Assembly: GCF_004000805.1 (NCBI RefSeq)
Contig: NZ_BILY01000010.1
Coordinates: forward strand, 62,001-126,000
Length of the DNA: 64,000 bases
Source: Paenibacillus glycanilyticus NBRC 16618
GTDB lineage: Bacteria; Bacillota; Bacilli; Paenibacillales; Paenibacillaceae
Reading direction: 5' to 3'
Shown in pieces: positions 44,082-53,127 of the stretch (position 1 is the first letter of the stretch; each line of letters begins with the position of its first letter). The notes under the pieces were generated by a model. It saw only the letters and a program-made list of their open reading frames with translations. It was not told where the DNA came from and searched no databases. A program made the position numbers and the translations under genes.

Positions 44082-44130
44082 CTCGTCCGGCTCGCTCTCG
44101 TTACTGTGCCGGGACGGGGTTTTTTGTTTT
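44082..44130 (+). terminator. Terminator-like hairpin in serA leader
   Basis: Plus-strand CTCGTCCGGC pairs with GCCGGGACGGG (one bulge) and is followed by TTTTTTGTTTT, well before the serA start. GACGA at 44073-44077 can instead pair with TCGTC at 44083-44087, so a rival structure exists. This is what an attenuator would look like. Confidence 0.6.
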
Positions 44131-44158
44131 AGCAACAACGATCAGAATACAAATGGAC

Positions 44159-44214
44159 GTGAAGTGCCGACATAAGAAGCAAACCCCTGTTTGCTCCTTA
44201 TGTCGGCACTTCAC
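44159..44214 (+). repeat. 25-bp-arm inverted repeat just 5' of serA SD
   Basis: Arms 44159-44183 and 44190-44214 pair at 24 of 25 positions around a 6-nt loop. The arm includes GAAGTGCCGACATAAG. It is followed by AAAAATTTT and the serA AGGAGG site. It has no T tail on either strand, so it is not a normal terminator. Confidence 0.85.
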
Positions 44215-44239
44215 AAAAATTTTAGGAGGCAATCTACAT

Positions 44240-45832
44240 ATGTTTAAAGTGTTAGTATCGGATCCCATCAGTGATCTGGGCATTCAACAGCTTGTAGACG
44301 CGCAAGATGTAGCAGTCGACAAAAAGCCCGGACTAAGCGAAGACGAATTGGTGAGCATTATCGGCGAATACGACGCCCTGCTCGTGCGCAGCCAGACACG
44401 CGTAACACCGCGTATTATGGAAGCAGGCAAACAGCTCAAGGTTGTAGGCCGCGCAGGCGTAGGCGTAGACAATATCGATTTGGAAGCAGCAACTCAACGC
44501 GGTATTATCGTTATCAATGCACCAGACGGCAATACGATTACAACCTGTGAGCATACTTTTGCCATGATGATGGCGGTTGCCCGTCACATCCCGCAAGCCT
44601 ACCTGAAAACCGTTGGCGGCGTTTGGGACCGTAAATCGTTCCTGGGCGTTGAGCTTCGCAACAAAACCCTTGGTGTTCTTGGCATGGGCCGTATCGGCAG
44701 CGAAGTTGCAAAACGCGCTAAAGCATTTGGCATGGAAATCATGGGTTATGACCCGTTCATGACGGAAGAGCGTGCAGAGAAGCTTGGCATTAAGCTGGCT
44801 ACCGTTGACGAAATCGTTCGCAACGCGGACTTCATGACGGTTCATACTCCGCTTACTCCGGAAACCCGTCACATGATCGGCAAGAAACAATTCGAAGTTA
44901 TGAAGCCTGGCATGCGCATTATCAACTGTGCGCGCGGCGGAATCATCGACGAGCTTGCCCTTGTCGAAGCAATCGATGCCGGCATCGTAGCCGGCGCGGC
45001 ATTCGACGTATTTGAAGTGGAGCCTCCTGCAGAGGACCATCCATTCCTGAAGCATCCTAAAATCATCGTAACTCCGCATCTTGGCGCTTCCACGGTTGAA
45101 GCTCAAGAGAACGTGGCAATCGATGTATCGGAGCAAGTCTTGCACATCCTGCGCAATGAGCCGTTCAGCAATGCGGTTAACATGCCTCCTATCCCTGCTA
45201 ACCTGCAAAGCAAGCTGCAGCCATACTACTCGCTGGGCGAGAAGCTCGGCAGCCTGGTTGCGCAAATTACGGAAGGTGCCGTACAGGAAATTACCGTGCG
45301 TTACTCCGGCGAGCTTGCAGAGGTAGATACACAGCCGCTGACTCGTTACATTGTAAAAGGCGTGCTCTCGCATCACCTTGGCTCCGACCAAGTAAACGTC
45401 GTTAACTCGATGCACCTTGCTAAAGTTCGCGACTTGAACATCGTTCAGCAAAAATCCCAGGCTTCCAAAGATTTTACGAACCTGGTAACGGTATCGCTCC
45501 GCACGAAACAAGAAGAGCGTATCGTAGCTGGCACACTGCTTACCGGTTACGGCGAGCGCGTCGTTCAAATCGACAAGTTCCCGGTTGACGTTACGCCGGA
45601 AGGCAACCTGATCCTGATCTCCCACAACGACAAACCGGGCATCATCGGCCGCGTTGGTACGCTTCTTGGCAACAACGACGTGAACATCGCTACGATGCAG
45701 GTAGGTCGTCAGCTCGCTGGCGGTTCCGCGATCATGGTTCTTACTGTTGATAAAAACGCAGGCAAAGACATCCTTGAGCAATTGACTAGCCTGCCTGAAC
45801 TGAATACAGCAAAAGAAATTACATTGTTCTAG
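44240..45832 (+). CDS. serA: D-3-phosphoglycerate dehydrogenase
   Basis: First step of serine synthesis. 530 residues, the long type: catalytic and NAD domains (GRAGVGVDNID, GMGRIGSEVAKRAKAFG, INCARGGIIDE, HLGASTVEAQENVA), an intervening domain (about 320-450) and a C-terminal ACT domain (ISHNDKPGIIGRVGTLL) for serine feedback. The start MFKVLVSDPISDLG follows AGGAGG with a 9-10-nt spacer; the frame is open upstream but without support. A leader with two hairpins precedes it. Confidence 0.97.
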   Translation: MFKVLVSDPISDLGIQQLVDAQDVAVDKKPGLSEDELVSIIGEYDALLVRSQTRVTPRIMEAGKQLKVVGRAGVGVDNIDLEAATQRGIIVINAPDGNTITTCEHTFAMMMAVARHIPQAYLKTVGGVWDRKSFLGVELRNKTLGVLGMGRIGSEVAKRAKAFGMEIMGYDPFMTEERAEKLGIKLATVDEIVRNADFMTVHTPLTPETRHMIGKKQFEVMKPGMRIINCARGGIIDELALVEAIDAGIVAGAAFDVFEVEPPAEDHPFLKHPKIIVTPHLGASTVEAQENVAIDVSEQVLHILRNEPFSNAVNMPPIPANLQSKLQPYYSLGEKLGSLVAQITEGAVQEITVRYSGELAEVDTQPLTRYIVKGVLSHHLGSDQVNVVNSMHLAKVRDLNIVQQKSQASKDFTNLVTVSLRTKQEERIVAGTLLTGYGERVVQIDKFPVDVTPEGNLILISHNDKPGIIGRVGTLLGNNDVNIATMQVGRQLAGGSAIMVLTVDKNAGKDILEQLTSLPELNTAKEITLF

Positions 45833-45838
45833 TAAAAA

Positions 45839-45883
45839 AACGCCGGGCATGAAGCTGCGATCAGCTTATGCCCGGCGTTTTTA
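45839..45883 (+). terminator. Intrinsic terminator after serA
   Basis: Plus-strand AACGCCGGGCAT with ATGCCCGGCGTT, a 17-nt loop and TTTTT. A second plus-strand hairpin (GACCTT..AAGGTC followed by ATTTTTT) lies at 45981-46006; the rest of the gap to 46030 shows nothing. Confidence 0.9.
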
Positions 45884-46030
45884 CATGCTTTTTTGTTAAA
45901 TGAGAAGCATGCGCCGGAAAAACCCAAGCTTATGGCTTAACGCTCTCATAAACTGATGATGTGTATCCCGAGACCTTCCTTCCCGAAGGTCATTTTTTAT
46001 TTTCCGCCAGGGTCTTGAGCCATTCGGCAA

Positions 46031-47368
46031 TCAGAACAACCACGATACCCAGAAGCTTAACAAGATTAACGTGACGATAACGGTAATCGGTATGACAACT
46101 ATCGTAACTTTCAAGTACTGGCCCCAGCTTATTTTTACGCCGCCTTTTCTAAGGATGTGCATCCACATAATCGTTGCAAGCGTGCCTATCGGAAGGATAA
46201 GCGATCCCATATCGCTGCCGATGACACTTGCGAGGTAAGAGATCTTAAGCGTAATCGGATCAAGTCCCATGTTGGTTAACGTCAATGTTCCTACCATTAA
46301 TGCCGGGTGATTGTTGAACAGGTTGGACAGGATCGTCAGCAGCAGTCCCATGAGGACGCTGGCGTGCACCAGACTGCCGGCGACAAGCGGCTGCAACAAT
46401 TGGATAAGCCACTCCGTAAGGCCAAGATTTCGCAGGCCATAGATGATGACATACATCCCGAATGCAAAAACCAGTATATACCATGGCGTTTTCTTAATCA
46501 TATCCACAGGCGGAATCTTCAGATAAATCCATCGCCAAGCGAGCAGTATAGCAGATCCGATAACCGCCATCAAAGATACCGGGAAATGAATATATGACGC
46601 AACAAACAGGCTTGCACGCACGCAGAAAACGAATATCAGCACATTGCGCATGAATTTCGTGCTTCTAACTTTGACTTCATTGGATTCTCCCTTAAGTGGA
46701 TGGCCGCCTGGTTTTAAGCTCCACGGTGCTACTGGAGGCAGTTTTTTCGGAAGGGTACGGTAAAAAAGGATAAAGAGGATAACTGTCATAAATGCGAGGC
46801 CAAGGGAAGCAGGAACGAACATCATCGCCGTATGCATATAGAGATCCATATGAACGATCTTGAGAGCAATGAGATTGACAATATTGCTGACTCCGATCGG
46901 TGCGCTGGATGCTGTCGCGACAAGTGCGCCGGAAATCAAATAGGGGATTTTTTGATGATTTTTAAGTCCCATGCTATTAAGCAGCATTAATAAAATTGGG
47001 GTCGTAATGAGAATACTGCCATCATTGTTTACGAATAACGTCATTAGAAAACAAAATAGGTTCGTCAGCCAAAATAACCGGATGCCCGATCCCCTTGCTT
47101 TCCGAACCAAAATCTCGGCAGCCCATTGAAAAAAACCGAAGCTTTCTAATACGATAGCCATTACGATCGTAGCTATAATCGTAATCGCTGCTCCGCTTAT
47201 CGTTTCCGTGATCTCTCCGAGGTTGGCCAAAGATACGGTTCCGGTTAAAAGTATGATTACGGCTCCCACGGATGCCGGAATCGCTTCATTAATATTGGGT
47301 TTCCAGAATATAAAGCCAATCGTAAGGAAGAAGGTACAAATGGTAATGATCGTCATTAAATCATTCAT
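46031..47368 (-). CDS. ArsB/NhaD-type (SLC13-like) membrane transporter
   Basis: Ion-transporter-superfamily protein of 445 residues and about 11-12 membrane helices. Conserved features are LFVNNDGSILITTPILL and SSAPIGVSNIVNLIAL in the first half and NLFNNHPALMVGTL in the second half. These are typical of arsenite exporters and of related anion permeases. No ArsR or ArsC gene is adjacent, so arsenite as substrate is only one possibility. Confidence 0.82.
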   Translation of the reverse strand: MNDLMTIITICTFFLTIGFIFWKPNINEAIPASVGAVIILLTGTVSLANLGEITETISGAAITIIATIVMAIVLESFGFFQWAAEILVRKARGSGIRLFWLTNLFCFLMTLFVNNDGSILITTPILLMLLNSMGLKNHQKIPYLISGALVATASSAPIGVSNIVNLIALKIVHMDLYMHTAMMFVPASLGLAFMTVILFILFYRTLPKKLPPVAPWSLKPGGHPLKGESNEVKVRSTKFMRNVLIFVFCVRASLFVASYIHFPVSLMAVIGSAILLAWRWIYLKIPPVDMIKKTPWYILVFAFGMYVIIYGLRNLGLTEWLIQLLQPLVAGSLVHASVLMGLLLTILSNLFNNHPALMVGTLTLTNMGLDPITLKISYLASVIGSDMGSLILPIGTLATIMWMHILRKGGVKISWGQYLKVTIVVIPITVIVTLILLSFWVSWLF

Positions 47369-47488
47369 GCTCTAACCTCTCTTCATGCTCAACTCACTCA
47401 TTTCATTATTAATCTAGAAATCTAGCTTTTCATGCTTTCATAGATACACTCCCTTCACTCGAACTGGTTATAAGTAACGATATACTGT

Positions 47489-47509
47489 ATTTATATGTAC
47501 ATGATAAAT
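47489..47509 (-). promoter_or_regulatory. Palindrome upstream of the transporter (possible operator)
   Basis: Near-palindrome ATTTAT-atgtacatg-ATAAAT about 120 bases before the transporter. A TATAAC box on the minus strand lies 16-17 bases downstream at 47467-47472, so the palindrome would cover the -35 position. Confidence 0.35.
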
Positions 47510-47637
47510 AGCTCGTACTGGTCTATCACCCGAGCTCTATGAAAACCATCTTCTATCTGTAATTGATAGATATCCCCTAATGATATTTACCGGGTATCCC
47601 CGCTTTTGCTTTTCCCCCGCCACACCACTTCATGGTG

Positions 47638-47850
47638 TGGCATTTGTCTTTTCGCGGCCAGCGCGAAGCGCGCACGGCCGAGGGGCTCGCGAGGGGTTAG
47701 GGGGAACGCTCCTCTCGGAGCGCAGCGTCCGCCTTTGTCGTGTCCATTGCCTCCCCCGGCCCAATTCCAATCAAAGGCAATGGACCGGCAACAGCGGCCG
47801 AAGGAGCGTTCCCCCGGTGCCCGAGCTATCCAGCCCCTCCTTAAATGCCA
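47638..47850. repeat. Large nested inverted-repeat element, about 213 bp
   Basis: Successive arms pair inward: TGGCATTT (47638-47645) with AAATGCCA (47843-47850); AGGGGCT (47681-47687) with AGCCCCT (47832-47838); 13-bp GGGGGAACGCTCC (47700-47712) with 47803-47815; CCGC with GCGG; 11-bp GTCCATTGCCT (47742-47752) with 47775-47785. A side hairpin lies at about 47654-47680 (CGGCC/GGCCG), and CCACACCA/TGGTGTGG lies at 47620-47640. It fills most of the 600-base gene-free gap 47369-47968. GC content is well above the surroundings. It could be a MITE-like repeat or a structured RNA. Confidence 0.8.
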
Positions 47851-47933
47851 TATCCGGCGACAAGCACTCCGCCGCGAAACAACAAAAACCACATCATGTT
47901 CCACGAACAACAAGATTAATCCCCCTCATTCAA

Positions 47934-47960
47934 CAAAAAAACGCCCCCCGAAGGGAGCGT
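47934..47960 (-). terminator. Intrinsic terminator after resE
   Basis: Minus-strand ACGCTCCC, TTCG tetraloop, GGGGGCGT, TTTTTTT; the stem has one G-U pair. Confidence 0.88.
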
Positions 47961-47968
47961 ATTGACAT

Positions 47969-49429
47969 CTATTGATTGGATTCGACAGGCAGCAGCAAGG
48001 TGAATGTCGTGCCTTTTCCAAGGACGCTGTCGACTTCAATGCGGCCGTTATGCTGCGTAATTATGTTTTTAACGATGGCAAGTCCAAGTCCTGTACCGCC
48101 CGATGCACCGCGTTTGCGGGCCTTGTCGGCTTTGTAGAATCGTTCGAAGATATAAGGCACATCCTCGCTTGGGATCCCTTGCCCTTCATCCGCTACAATC
48201 AGCTTTACAAACTTAAGGTTGTTGATCGCAGCCAATTGACCTGCTATCTTAATGGATTTGCCGGCTGGCGTATGACGAAGCGCATTATCCATCAGATTCG
48301 TCAATACCTGCTCAATCCGGTCTTCGTCCGCTTCGCGTACGGCAAGCGGCGTATCCGGAAGATCGGCAATCAAGCTGACGTCGCGTTCCTTCGCATACAC
48401 CTGGAACTTCCGGTGAACCCGGCGGATGACATTGCGCAGATCGAATTCCTGCAGGCTAAGCTCCACGTGACCGGCTTCCATCCGGGCCATGTCAAGGAAG
48501 TCGTTAACGAGTCTGCCCATCCGAAGCGATTCATCGTAGATAACCTGGACGAGCTCTTTCCTTTCTTCCGGCGAAGCAACGATATCGTCGAGCAGCGCTT
48601 CGCTGTATCCCTGCAGCATGGAGAGCGGCGTTCGGATCTCGTGCGAAACGTTCGCGACAAAATCCCGGCGCAGCTTCTCAAGCTTATGCTCCTCCGTTAC
48701 ATTCCGGATCACGGCAACCGCACCGCGGACAACCCCGTCATTTTGCAGAGGGGCCATCACAACGGACCATACGTTGTTGATAACCTGTACTTTATTGGTA
48801 CAGTCGCGTCCGGATTGCATCACGCGCTCAAACGTATCGCGCAGAGGGCCGGGCACGCTGTGGAACGGAGGCGCTTCTTCCTCTTCCCAATCGATGTCCA
48901 TCTCCAGATCGGACCAGCGGCTTACCAGCATATGCCCCGGCGGGTTCGTCAGAATGACCTCCCCATCGGCGTCAAACGTGATCACCGCATCCCCCATACT
49001 CCGCAATATGCTGGACAGATGCTCTTTCTCGTGATTCAAATCATCGATCAGCGTACCTAACTGCTCGGTCATATGGTTAAAGGTTTTGGCCAGATCGCCG
49101 ATTTCATCCGAAGACCGGATTTGCACCCGCGTCTTATAATTGCCGCCTGCGATGGAATCCGCCGCTCTCTTCAACTGCAGCAAAGGCTGTTGAATCCTAG
49201 ACGATAAGAAGAAAGCAAAGAACGTAGATAGCAGGAAGCCAAGAATTGCCACCACAATAAACAGCACTTTTATCTGATGCTGGGAATCTTTAAAGGCAAT
49301 ATCGATATACTGGAGCAGGAACGTCCCGAGAATAACAAGGACAAGGGCGACGAGAAACATAATCGTCCACCACAGCTTCCCGACCACTGTATGCAGGGCG
49401 AAATGCCCCCAGCGCTTAAGCAGCCTCAT
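47969..49429 (-). CDS. resE: Sensor histidine kinase ResE-like, no outside sensor domain
   Basis: Partner kinase of ResD for respiration and anaerobic growth. 486 residues: membrane helices at about 18-40 and 54-77 with only about 13 residues between them, HAMP (78-130), PAS (about 135-245), HisKA with His263 in SHEIRTPL, and HATPase_c with N-box NLMDNALRH and GGTGLGLAIV. B. subtilis ResE is about 100 residues longer because of its extracytoplasmic domain. Signal input here is likely through PAS or the membrane. It overlaps resD by one base. Confidence 0.93.
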   Translation of the reverse strand: MRLLKRWGHFALHTVVGKLWWTIMFLVALVLVILGTFLLQYIDIAFKDSQHQIKVLFIVVAILGFLLSTFFAFFLSSRIQQPLLQLKRAADSIAGGNYKTRVQIRSSDEIGDLAKTFNHMTEQLGTLIDDLNHEKEHLSSILRSMGDAVITFDADGEVILTNPPGHMLVSRWSDLEMDIDWEEEEAPPFHSVPGPLRDTFERVMQSGRDCTNKVQVINNVWSVVMAPLQNDGVVRGAVAVIRNVTEEHKLEKLRRDFVANVSHEIRTPLSMLQGYSEALLDDIVASPEERKELVQVIYDESLRMGRLVNDFLDMARMEAGHVELSLQEFDLRNVIRRVHRKFQVYAKERDVSLIADLPDTPLAVREADEDRIEQVLTNLMDNALRHTPAGKSIKIAGQLAAINNLKFVKLIVADEGQGIPSEDVPYIFERFYKADKARKRGASGGTGLGLAIVKNIITQHNGRIEVDSVLGKGTTFTLLLPVESNQ

Positions 49430-50145
49430 TACTTCGGCACCTCAAGCTTGTATCCGACGCCCCATACCGTTGTAATCATGGAAGCCGCATCGGGCGATAC
49501 TTTGTTCAATTTCTCGCGAAGACGTTTCACATGAGTGTCAACCGTCCGAAGATCGCCAAAGAACTCATAGTTCCATACATCCTTCAGCAGCTCTTCGCGC
49601 GAGAAAACTTTGTCAGGCGATACGGCCAGGTAATGAAGCAGCTCGTATTCCTTTGGCGTTAAGCTGACCTCTTGTCCGCCGGCCGATACGCGGTGCGCAT
49701 CATGCTCGATAACAAGATGAGGGAATACGATGTTGTTGCTCGAGTTCACTTCTTTTGTCAAAAAGGCCGTAGCCGACGAGCGGCGCAAAATCGCCTTCAC
49801 CCGATAGATGACCTCCCGGGGACTAAACGGCTTGACGACATAGTCGTCTGCGCCAACCTCGAATCCTTGCACCCGGTTCATTTCTTCCCCTTTGGCCGTG
49901 AGCATAATTACAGGCGTTGCTTTTACTTGCCGCAAACGGGAGCACACCTCCACGCCGTCAATGCCCGGAAGCATGACATCGAGCAGAATAAGCGCATAAT
50001 CGGTTACGGTAGCGAGCCGAAGCGCCGTCTCACCGTCTTCCGCTTCATCGATTAAATAGCCTTCCTTCTCCAAATACATTTTCAGCAAACGACGAATCCG
50101 TTCCTCGTCATCTACCACAAGAATACGGCTTGCATAGTCGGACAT
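49429..50145 (-). CDS. resD: Response regulator ResD
   Basis: OmpR-family regulator, 238 residues. Receiver domain with phosphoacceptor Asp56 (LILLDVMLPG) and Lys in VMLTAKGEE; winged-helix DNA-binding domain (about 135-235) with VDTHVKRLREKL. It is placed after the cytochrome c biogenesis genes as in B. subtilis resABCDE. Confidence 0.96.
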   Translation of the reverse strand: MSDYASRILVVDDEERIRRLLKMYLEKEGYLIDEAEDGETALRLATVTDYALILLDVMLPGIDGVEVCSRLRQVKATPVIMLTAKGEEMNRVQGFEVGADDYVVKPFSPREVIYRVKAILRRSSATAFLTKEVNSSNNIVFPHLVIEHDAHRVSAGGQEVSLTPKEYELLHYLAVSPDKVFSREELLKDVWNYEFFGDLRTVDTHVKRLREKLNKVSPDAASMITTVWGVGYKLEVPK

Positions 50146-50182
50146 GCGGTGTTGCTCCTTTCAAAACAATTTCTATAAGATA

Positions 50183-51442
50183 TTATACGCCTGCGTAGGA
50201 GTGTAAACCAGCGATGACAAGGTTAACCCCAACCAAGGTGAATAGAATGACGACAAAGCCGATAACCGCGAGCCAAGAAGAACGTTTGCCCTGCCAGCCG
50301 CGCGATAAACGGAAATGCAGATAAGCGCTGTAGTACAGCCAGGAGATAAGCGCCCATACTTCCTTCGGATCCCATCCCCAGAAGCGGCCCCACGCGATAT
50401 TCGCCCATATCATCGCGAAGATAAGCGCGCCTAACGTAAAGACCGGGAAGCCGATGGCGATTGCCCTGTAGCTGATCTCGTCGAGATCATCCGGATCAAT
50501 GTCTCCCATAAGCGGATGAATAACGGCGCCGATCCGTTTGCGGAACAAGAGACGAATAAGGCCGTAAAGAATCGAGCCCGCAATAACCGACCAGATAACC
50601 GTATTAAGCTTGCGTCCGGCGTTAACGCCTTTCATCCAGCTAGGCGCTTCAAACAGCGGCTTATCCATGCCAAGGAAAGAATCCATATGGTCTGCCGTGC
50701 TGTTATAAGGCTTTACGATTGGCGGCAGCGTATATTCCGCCGTATCCGTCGAGGAGTGATCCACGCCTTTGCTGTCGATCGTGACATTCTCTTGCGTAAA
50801 GGTAGCCTGATACCCTGCCCCTCTGAAAATAAATACAATCGCGATGAATCCAATGACAAGAACAATCGTATATAAAGAGAATTCTACCCAAAACTGATCC
50901 CGTTTAGCTTCCTTCGAGGTTTGCTTGAAATCAACCACGCGAAGCAAGTACATCAGACCGGCCGCAAAACCTACGGCGAAGAAGGCTTCGCCAAGCGCGG
51001 CGGTCGTTACGTGCACTTTCAGCCAGATGGAGCTTAGCGCCGGAATAAGCGGCTGCACTTCCTGCGGGAATACCGAGGCATAAGCAACAACCAGGACGAC
51101 CAGCGGCAAAGCGAACATCCCGAGCAAGGGCTTGCGGTAGATCGCGTATACGATTGTAAACGCGATCATAATAGCCATGCCAAGGAAGGTAATAAATTCG
51201 TACATGTTGCTTGTCGGAATTTGGCCGCTTCCGATCCACCGTGTAAAGAAGAAGGTCAGATGAGCGATAAGGCCAAGCGTCGAGGTGACGAACGAAATTC
51301 GCGACCAGCGTTGTTCATGCTTAATCGGATCGCGATTGCTCCATTTTTTCCCTGCAATCGTTACCACATAGAACAGGAATGCAAAGCAATACAGGAAGAA
51401 GGCGGCGATAAAGGCATCGCTGCTGAAATCGACATAACTCAC
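50183..51442 (-). CDS. resC: Cytochrome c biogenesis membrane protein ResC/CcsB
   Basis: Heme-handling subunit of system II cytochrome c maturation. 419 residues, about 8 membrane helices, and the tryptophan-rich WWD-type segment IAWGRFWGWDPKEVWALISWLYY for heme binding. It overlaps resB by 4 bases. A short outside loop (about 215-270) is less conserved. Confidence 0.95.
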   Translation of the reverse strand: MSYVDFSSDAFIAAFFLYCFAFLFYVVTIAGKKWSNRDPIKHEQRWSRISFVTSTLGLIAHLTFFFTRWIGSGQIPTSNMYEFITFLGMAIMIAFTIVYAIYRKPLLGMFALPLVVLVVAYASVFPQEVQPLIPALSSIWLKVHVTTAALGEAFFAVGFAAGLMYLLRVVDFKQTSKEAKRDQFWVEFSLYTIVLVIGFIAIVFIFRGAGYQATFTQENVTIDSKGVDHSSTDTAEYTLPPIVKPYNSTADHMDSFLGMDKPLFEAPSWMKGVNAGRKLNTVIWSVIAGSILYGLIRLLFRKRIGAVIHPLMGDIDPDDLDEISYRAIAIGFPVFTLGALIFAMIWANIAWGRFWGWDPKEVWALISWLYYSAYLHFRLSRGWQGKRSSWLAVIGFVVILFTLVGVNLVIAGLHSYAGV

Positions 51443-53106
51443 GCGTTATTCCCTCCGTTATCGAGCGACTTCGGATCTACGTCAATTCCGGATTTCCGGA
51501 GCGCGTAAGCCACGTCTGCTCGCATGCCGTACCAGTTTTTGTTTGTATGCGCGCCAAGCGACAGCTTGCCGTCATCTATGCGCAGCCAAATCCGGCGGTG
51601 CTGCCAATAAGAGCCTAGCAGCAGGCCAAGCATCGAAATGGCGGCGCCGTACCAGACATAAGTCAAAGCTTTATCTTTGCGGACATTCAGATAGGTGGAG
51701 GCTTCGGCAAAATGAACGTTTTCCATGCCGTTTACCTTGATCTCCAGTTTGTCCGCGATGGAAGCATTAAGCTTGTCCTGATCAAACTTTTCTTTATCCT
51801 TTTGCATCGGGAAATAAATATAAGGCTGGCCTTTCTCCGGCAAGCCGGGACCCGTAATCAAGAAAATAAAAGCAGGCGCATTCGGATCCCGGCTGAGCGT
51901 AACGGGTTCCCCGTCTTCCCCGATACCGAATTCCATGTAATTGGCGGCAAGCTTCATTTTGTAAGGCCCAAGCGTATAATCCAGCGGCGCATCCTTCATC
52001 GGAAGCTCAAACGGTCCGTAAGATTCTCCTGTTTCCTTGTTTATAAGAACTGGGCTTACGCTCTTCAGCTTAGGCGTTACGTCGTAATCGAACTGATACA
52101 GCTTGATTCCGTCGTATTTAAGAGGATGGTTGACCAGGATTTCCTGTTTCTTTATTTCCTTCAGAACCGGTTCGCCTGCGGCATTGTCCCCGCAATTTTC
52201 CGTGCATTTATAGAGGATCGCGGCCGTCTCGTAACGCTTTGCGCGGATCGTTCCTTTGAGCTCGGGCGGCAGTTCTTCATCCTTGTAATACTCGACGGAG
52301 AACTTCTCGTTCTTCACAAAGTAATTCGTACCTTCGATTTGCACCGTATCGCCATCGGGAATACTGACGTAACTGTCCATTTGCCATCCCGGAAGACTCC
52401 GGGCAAGGATAGCCAGCAGGAACAAGATAAGACCGATGTGATTAATATAAGGACCCCAGCGGCTGAAACGGTTCTTCTCGGCAAGCATGGCCGTACCGTC
52501 TGTATGGATCTTGTAATGCTTTTTCTTCAGATGCGCGGAGAACTGCTTGACCCATTCTTCCGCGTCACCTTCCAGCTGACCGCTGTAAACCGCCTTTTGT
52601 CTGTTAATAAAACGCAGATGCTTGCGGATTTGCTGTTTGCTGAGCGCTCTATACAGCGGCAACACGCGGTCGAGGCTGCAGATGACGAGCGATGTGCCGA
52701 TCATGACCAGCAGCGTAATAAACCACCATGAATCGTATGTATGAGACAAGCCTAGCTTATAATAAATCTTGCCGGGCAGCCCGTAGGTTTCCTCGTAATA
52801 CACGGAAGGCTTGAAATTGTTCAAGAAGGACCCTTCCTGAGGGTAGATCGTACCCAGCATAGCCGTTACCAGCGTAATTACGATTAAGTAAACGGCGATT
52901 TTGACGGACGAGAAGAAATTCCAAATTTTATCGATCGGGTTCGGATTGCTCTTCTGCGACCGGCGAGCAACACCGTCGTAACGCATTTCAAGAGGGGCAT
53001 CATTCTCTGCGTCTTCCATGAGCGGCTTGCCGCAGCTCTCGCACAAGACCGTTCCAACCGCATTCTGATGCCCGCATTCGCATTTCGTGTTATGTAGCGA
53101 TAACAC
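51439..53106 (-). CDS. resB: Cytochrome c biogenesis protein ResB
   Basis: Partner of ResC in system II. 555 residues with four membrane helices and a large outside domain (about 260-470). An extra N-terminal zinc-ribbon-like stretch has four cysteines (CECGHQNAVGTVLCESCGKP, residues 9-28) before the first membrane helix. That segment is not part of the core ResB domain. Confidence 0.94.
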   Translation of the reverse strand: MLSLHNTKCECGHQNAVGTVLCESCGKPLMEDAENDAPLEMRYDGVARRSQKSNPNPIDKIWNFFSSVKIAVYLIVITLVTAMLGTIYPQEGSFLNNFKPSVYYEETYGLPGKIYYKLGLSHTYDSWWFITLLVMIGTSLVICSLDRVLPLYRALSKQQIRKHLRFINRQKAVYSGQLEGDAEEWVKQFSAHLKKKHYKIHTDGTAMLAEKNRFSRWGPYINHIGLILFLLAILARSLPGWQMDSYVSIPDGDTVQIEGTNYFVKNEKFSVEYYKDEELPPELKGTIRAKRYETAAILYKCTENCGDNAAGEPVLKEIKKQEILVNHPLKYDGIKLYQFDYDVTPKLKSVSPVLINKETGESYGPFELPMKDAPLDYTLGPYKMKLAANYMEFGIGEDGEPVTLSRDPNAPAFIFLITGPGLPEKGQPYIYFPMQKDKEKFDQDKLNASIADKLEIKVNGMENVHFAEASTYLNVRKDKALTYVWYGAAISMLGLLLGSYWQHRRIWLRIDDGKLSLGAHTNKNWYGMRADVAYALRKSGIDVDPKSLDNGGNNA

Positions 53107-53127
53107 CGTGAAACCTCCTAGTCAGCT

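Noticed and set aside
47580..47975. Three frames of 108-131 aa in the 47.6 kb gap
   Set aside because: They run through the inverted-repeat element on both strands, are Pro/Arg/Ser-rich and show no ribosome site; they are by-products of the palindrome.
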